The notes under the pieces were generated by a model, which worked only from the letters and a program-made list of their open reading frames with translations, searched no databases and was not told the origin of the DNA. Positions 60,898-64,000 of a DNA stretch of 64,000 nucleotides are shown here, piece after piece. Position 1 is the stretch's first letter. Each line of letters starts with the position of its first letter. The position numbers and the translations under genes are program-made. This DNA comes from an uncultured Bizionia sp. (GTDB taxonomy: Bacteria; Bacteroidota; Bacteroidia; Flavobacteriales; Flavobacteriaceae): the NCBI GenBank assembly GCA_947496215.1, contig CANMCF010000005.1, forward strand, positions 124,001-188,000, read 5' to 3'.

Positions 60898-62195
60898 TCA
60901 TATAGCAAATAAGAAGCTCTAGTTCTTTTGAAATTATCCAAGCCACTTTTCCAAGTGGCTTTTATTTGTGCTTCGGTAAAGCCATCTTCAATTTGTTTTT
61001 GTAGTTTTTCGGTTCCAGCCAGTTTAGTGAAGAATCCATTGGAATTAAAGAATGTACCTTTGTCCTTGGTCGTGTTGTATGCATTTATCAAATAGCTCAA
61101 ATTCAATCCATTAAAAGGAGAGGCGTCAGTAAGATCGTAACCATTGCAAACCTTGTTTTCGTGTTTTGGGTATTTGGCACCATGATTGGGTTGAGGTGTA
61201 AAACTATAATTTGTAGTAGGTAAAAAAGGAGAGCCGTAAACTTGAAACTGCATAGAAGTACCACGGCCTATGCTAATAGAGGTGCCTTCGAAAAAACACA
61301 AACTAGGGTATAGATTAATGGAAATGTCGTTAGGTAGGTTCGGAGAAGGTTTTACGGGAAGGCTATAAGTCATCTCATGCGAATAATTTTTCATGGGAAT
61401 AACCGTAATGTCACATTTCGCATTGTTGGACAGCCATCCTTCACCATTTATCATTTGTGCATATTCTCCAATCGTCATAGCGTGGACCACGGGAATAGGG
61501 TGCATTCCCACAAAACTCTTATGGGCAGATTCTAGAATGGGGCCATCTATATAATGTCCATTGGGGTTGGGCCTATCCAGAATGAGCAAAGGTACATTGT
61601 TTTCAGCACAGGCCTCCATTACATAATGCAAGGAAGAAATGTAGGTGTAAAAACGTGCGCCTACATCCTGGATGTCGAAAACAACAAGATCCAAGTCCTG
61701 TAATTGAGCCTTGGAAGGCTTTTTGTTCTTCCCATATAAGGATACTATTGGTAAGCTCGTTTTGGTGTCCAAGCCATCTTTCACCACTTCTCCAGCATCT
61801 GCATTGCCACGAAAACCATGTTCGGGAGCAAAAACCTTTTTAACTTCAATACCACCATAATCATGTAGATAATCCACCAGATGATGGGATACCATTTTGC
61901 TTCCCATCGTACTCGCATTTATTTCCACTCTTTGCAAAACGGATAAGACAGAGGTCTGGTTTGCAACTATGCCAATGTGTTTGCCCTTTAGTAGAGGTAT
62001 GTAAAGCCCTATTTGGTCTGCTCCTACAACAATGGGCTTGTCATCTGTAGTAACTTGATTTGTAACAGTGCCTTCCGTTTTGGAGTCGTCAATGCCAGAC
62101 TTTGTGTTTTCGACTTCCGATCCAGTGGTACTTCTACAAGAAATTCCTAAAAAGATAAATAATAAAACTGTATTTTTGAACAAAGTTAATCGCAT
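60894..62195 (-). CDS. namZ: NamZ-type (DUF1343) exo-beta-N-acetylmuramidase, lipoprotein
   Basis: 433 residues with a lipobox (GISCRST) and a Ser/Thr-rich linker. The DUF1343 core has VFAPEHGFRGNADAGE (catalytic Glu region), VFDIQDVGARFYTYISSLHY, ILDRPNPNGHYIDGP and MTIGEYAQMIN. It releases terminal MurNAc from peptidoglycan fragments, supporting wall recycling in MurNAc-using Bacteroidota. Divergent from the permease gene. Confidence 0.88.
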   Translation of the reverse strand: MRLTLFKNTVLLFIFLGISCRSTTGSEVENTKSGIDDSKTEGTVTNQVTTDDKPIVVGADQIGLYIPLLKGKHIGIVANQTSVLSVLQRVEINASTMGSKMVSHHLVDYLHDYGGIEVKKVFAPEHGFRGNADAGEVVKDGLDTKTSLPIVSLYGKNKKPSKAQLQDLDLVVFDIQDVGARFYTYISSLHYVMEACAENNVPLLILDRPNPNGHYIDGPILESAHKSFVGMHPIPVVHAMTIGEYAQMINGEGWLSNNAKCDITVIPMKNYSHEMTYSLPVKPSPNLPNDISINLYPSLCFFEGTSISIGRGTSMQFQVYGSPFLPTTNYSFTPQPNHGAKYPKHENKVCNGYDLTDASPFNGLNLSYLINAYNTTKDKGTFFNSNGFFTKLAGTEKLQKQIEDGFTEAQIKATWKSGLDNFKRTRASYLLYD

Positions 62196-62204
62196 ACTTA
62201 TAAA

Positions 62205-63440
62205 TTGAATTTCGAATATTTTATAGCTAAACGCATTATTGACAGTAAAGCGTATAAAAGTAGCATTTCAGCACCAATAATAAAAATTGGAGTTGCAGCA
62301 ATTGCAATTGGTATTGTCGTAATGATGATTGCAATTGCAACAGGTATCGGTTTACAACAAAAAATAAGAGACAAGGTGGTGGCCTTCAATGGGCACTCCA
62401 CCATTTCCAAATACGATGCCAACAATACACAGGAAAGTCAAAACCCGATTTCCACGAATCAAGAGTTCTATCCCAAGTTCAATGATGTAGCAGGCGTAAG
62501 GCACATTCAGGCAGTAGCTACCAAATTTGGGATTATTAGAAAGTTGGATGATTTTGAATACGTAGGAGTAAAAGGTGTTGGAGCAGACTATGATTGGAAG
62601 TATTTCAAAACGTTCCTTATAGAAGGTGTGCTGCCAGATTATACGAAATCAAGAAACGAAGACGTCTTGATTTCAGAATATTTGGCAAACCGTTTAAACA
62701 TCAAGGTGAGTGATACGTTGAACACCTATTTTACAAAAGCGGACATAAACAAGTTGCCTAGTATAATCAGCTACAAAGTCGTTGGGATCTACAATTCAGG
62801 ATTTAAGGAATTCGATGAACAATATATGATTGGAGACATAAGGCACATACAGCGCCTCAACAAATGGAAGAAAGATGAGGTAGGTAACTTCGAAGTGTTC
62901 ATAGAAGATTACAATGAATTGGAAAACCTAGGTGAAGAAATTTTCAAGGCTATACCATCAGAACTAAATTCCATAACGGTAGTCCGAAAATTTCCCCTCG
63001 TCTTCGAGTGGATAGGCATTTTCGATAAAAACATATATGGGATCATAGGCATAATGATTCTGGTGGCTGGAATAAATATGATTACGGCATTGTTGGTATT
63101 GATATTGGAACGAACACAAATGATAGGGATATTGAAAGCATTGGGAACCAGTAATTTCGGAATACGCAAGATATTCATCTACAATGCCACCTATTTGATA
63201 ATCTTAGGATTGTTTTGGGGGAATCTTATAGGCTTGGGGTTGCTTTTCATACAAAAGTACTTCAATCTTTTTCCGTTAAACCCAGAGACTTATTACGTGT
63301 CTACGGTTCCGGTATATATAAACATCGGGTACATTCTGTCGCTAAATGTCGGGACGTTCGTACTATGTTTGTTAATGTTGTTAATCCCATCTTATATCAT
63401 AACACGCATTTCACCAGTAAAAGCAATACGATTCGAATAG
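62205..63440 (+). CDS. LolC/E-like ABC transporter permease (FtsX/MacB superfamily)
   Basis: 411 residues from a TTG (MNFEYFIAKRI). One helix near residue 27-50 (VAAIAIGIVVMMIAIATGIG), a periplasmic domain of about 200 residues, then three helices (GIIGIMILVAGINMITALL, GLFWGNLIGLGL, FVLCLLMLLIPSYI) and ISPVKAIRFE at the end, the family pattern. It probably moves lipoproteins or lipids with an ATPase encoded elsewhere. The gap to NamZ is 9 bp, divergent. Confidence 0.8.
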   Translation: MNFEYFIAKRIIDSKAYKSSISAPIIKIGVAAIAIGIVVMMIAIATGIGLQQKIRDKVVAFNGHSTISKYDANNTQESQNPISTNQEFYPKFNDVAGVRHIQAVATKFGIIRKLDDFEYVGVKGVGADYDWKYFKTFLIEGVLPDYTKSRNEDVLISEYLANRLNIKVSDTLNTYFTKADINKLPSIISYKVVGIYNSGFKEFDEQYMIGDIRHIQRLNKWKKDEVGNFEVFIEDYNELENLGEEIFKAIPSELNSITVVRKFPLVFEWIGIFDKNIYGIIGIMILVAGINMITALLVLILERTQMIGILKALGTSNFGIRKIFIYNATYLIILGLFWGNLIGLGLLFIQKYFNLFPLNPETYYVSTVPVYINIGYILSLNVGTFVLCLLMLLIPSYIITRISPVKAIRFE

Positions 63441-63446
63441 TATTTG

Positions 63447-63536
63447 GGTGTTACCACAAGGGTCGGGCTTTTCACTATATCTTTTGCCAAGAAAAGCAAA
63501 AGGATGCCGTTACAATCCCTAACACGAGAAAAAGCC
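63447..63536 (+). repeat. Structured intergenic element, candidate dispersed repeat
   Basis: The element starts GGGTGTTACC and ends CCCTAACAC. Its ends carry the inverted pair GTGTTA (63449-63454) and TAACAC (63531-63536), and the centre has CTTTTGC/GCAAAAG (63482-63488/63497-63503) around eight bases. GGGTCGGGCTTTTCACTATATC is typical of intergenic elements I recall from flavobacterial genomes, in varying copy number. Only one copy is in this window. Confidence 0.5.
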
Positions 63537-63568
63537 GATATTTAACTTTTTAACCTATAAGATTTAAC

Positions 63569-63576
63569 TATTTTTG
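63569..63576 (+). promoter_or_regulatory. -7 promoter box of the cysteine synthase gene
   Basis: TATTTTTG fits TAnnTTTG and lies 18 bp before the ATG at 63595. Confidence 0.5.
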
Positions 63577-63594
63577 CATCAGTAAAATAACAAA

Positions 63595-64000
63595 ATGGAC
63601 TACGCGAAAAACATACTTGAAACCATTGGGAACACACCATTGGTAAAACTAAATAAATTAACGGCAGAATTGCCGTGCTTGGTATTGTCAAAATATGAAA
63701 CCTTCAATCCGGGGAATTCCGTGAAAGATCGCATGGCATTGCAAATGATCGAGGATGCAGAGGCAGACGGACGATTGAAACCAGGAGGGACAATTATAGA
63801 AGGTACTTCTGGAAATACAGGAATGGGTTTGGCTTTGGCAGCAATAATAAAAGGTTACAAGTGTATTTTCGTGATGGCAGATAAGCAATCCAAGGAAAAG
63901 GTGGATATCCTCAAGGCGGTTGGAGCAGAAGTTGTTGTATGCCCTACGGCAGTGGAGCCAGACGACCCTCGTTCTTACTATTCCGTATCCAAGAGATTGG
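63595..64000 (+). CDS. Cysteine synthase/cystathionine beta-synthase-like enzyme, truncated by the window edge
   Basis: 135 residues visible. Opening ETIGNTPLVKLNKL, then PGNSVKDRMA with the PLP lysine (about 44), EGTSGNTGMGLALAA and FVMADKQSKEKVDILKA. This is the O-acetylserine sulphhydrylase/CBS family (fold-type II PLP). Whether it makes cysteine or cystathionine needs the missing C-terminus. Confidence 0.9.
   Translation, partial: MDYAKNILETIGNTPLVKLNKLTAELPCLVLSKYETFNPGNSVKDRMALQMIEDAEADGRLKPGGTIIEGTSGNTGMGLALAAIIKGYKCIFVMADKQSKEKVDILKAVGAEVVVCPTAVEPDDPRSYYSVSKRL

Noticed and set aside
63215-63553. 112-codon ORF overlapping the permease gene end and the repeat element
   Set aside because: It overlaps a well-supported permease in another frame and its tail is merely the translated repeat element.
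1-64000. CRISPR arrays, tRNA and rRNA genes
   Set aside because: No spaced direct repeats and no tRNA or rRNA motifs other than the tmRNA were found on reading both strands.

Overview
This 64 kb window is chromosomal DNA of a marine-type member of the Flavobacteriaceae (Bacteroidota). The evidence is direct: several secreted proteins end in type IX secretion (T9SS) C-terminal sorting domains, lipoproteins carry Bacteroidota-style lipoboxes, many genes are preceded by the Bacteroidota -7 promoter box TAnnTTTG, the tmRNA encodes a tag ending GENNYALAA, and the DNA is AT-rich. No rRNA, tRNA or CRISPR array was seen; the only classical RNA gene is ssrA (tmRNA).

Layout. 1-5140: an iron-linked imelysin lipoprotein with a candidate iron-responsive promoter, a type II thioesterase, an M43-like T9SS metalloprotease, a degraded IS3-type transposase and a small lipoprotein. 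5140-8590: a non-coding block that looks like a dispersed repeat, a 614-residue PLP enzyme that appears to be two fused Cys/Met-metabolism folds (the first without its lysine), and the rubble of a T9SS-secreted protein. 8612-13157: a very long repetitive adhesin-like protein ending in a C1q-like domain, a truncated secreted ORF, the N-terminal stub of a tyrosine integrase and ssrA, which together look like an old integration site. 13348-16536: a saccharopine/alanine dehydrogenase-type enzyme and a TlpA-like lipoprotein.

16610-22877: a compact minus-strand set of small membrane proteins (DUF1361, DUF2809, SanA-like, a Coq4-like protein, a DUF4173-like protein) next to a three-gene operon with a winged-helix regulator. 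Both operons are preceded by the same perfect 17-bp palindrome, which I propose as the regulator's operator. 22968-30806: lipoproteins (PLAT-like, DUF1080, lipocalin-like), an ECF sigma factor with a membrane partner, CDGSH, kdsA and typA, plus an orphan terminator between kdsA and typA that suggests a small transcript.

30932-48108: a surface polysaccharide locus. It contains glycosyltransferases, a GT-C-like membrane protein, an FdtA-type ketoisomerase, an FdtB-type aminotransferase with an adjacent acyltransferase (together predicted to make an N-acylated 3-amino-3,6-dideoxyhexose), a Wzx flippase, a 2OG-Fe(II) oxygenase, and an MBOAT/SGNH/HTTM-like O-acylation group. An S8 protease with a T9SS tail and a fibre-like protein sit at its edge. 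48113-64000: ftsE, a 1005-residue TPR protein with its outer-membrane barrel partner, an amidohydrolase, DUF2059, a methyltransferase, a YkgJ-type cysteine-cluster protein, a sterol-desaturase-like enzyme whose 3' end is duplicated on the far side of an inserted gene, a NamZ-type muramidase, a LolC/E-like permease, a dispersed-repeat-like element and the start of a cysteine synthase.

The best leads are the duplicated operators around 20.8 and 22.0 kb, the tandem PLP fold with a pseudo-domain, the gene inserted between duplicated desaturase ends, the ssrA integration scar, the acyltransferase with no ordinary start codon, and the orphan terminator near 28.4 kb. All family assignments were made by eye from motifs; no database search was possible.
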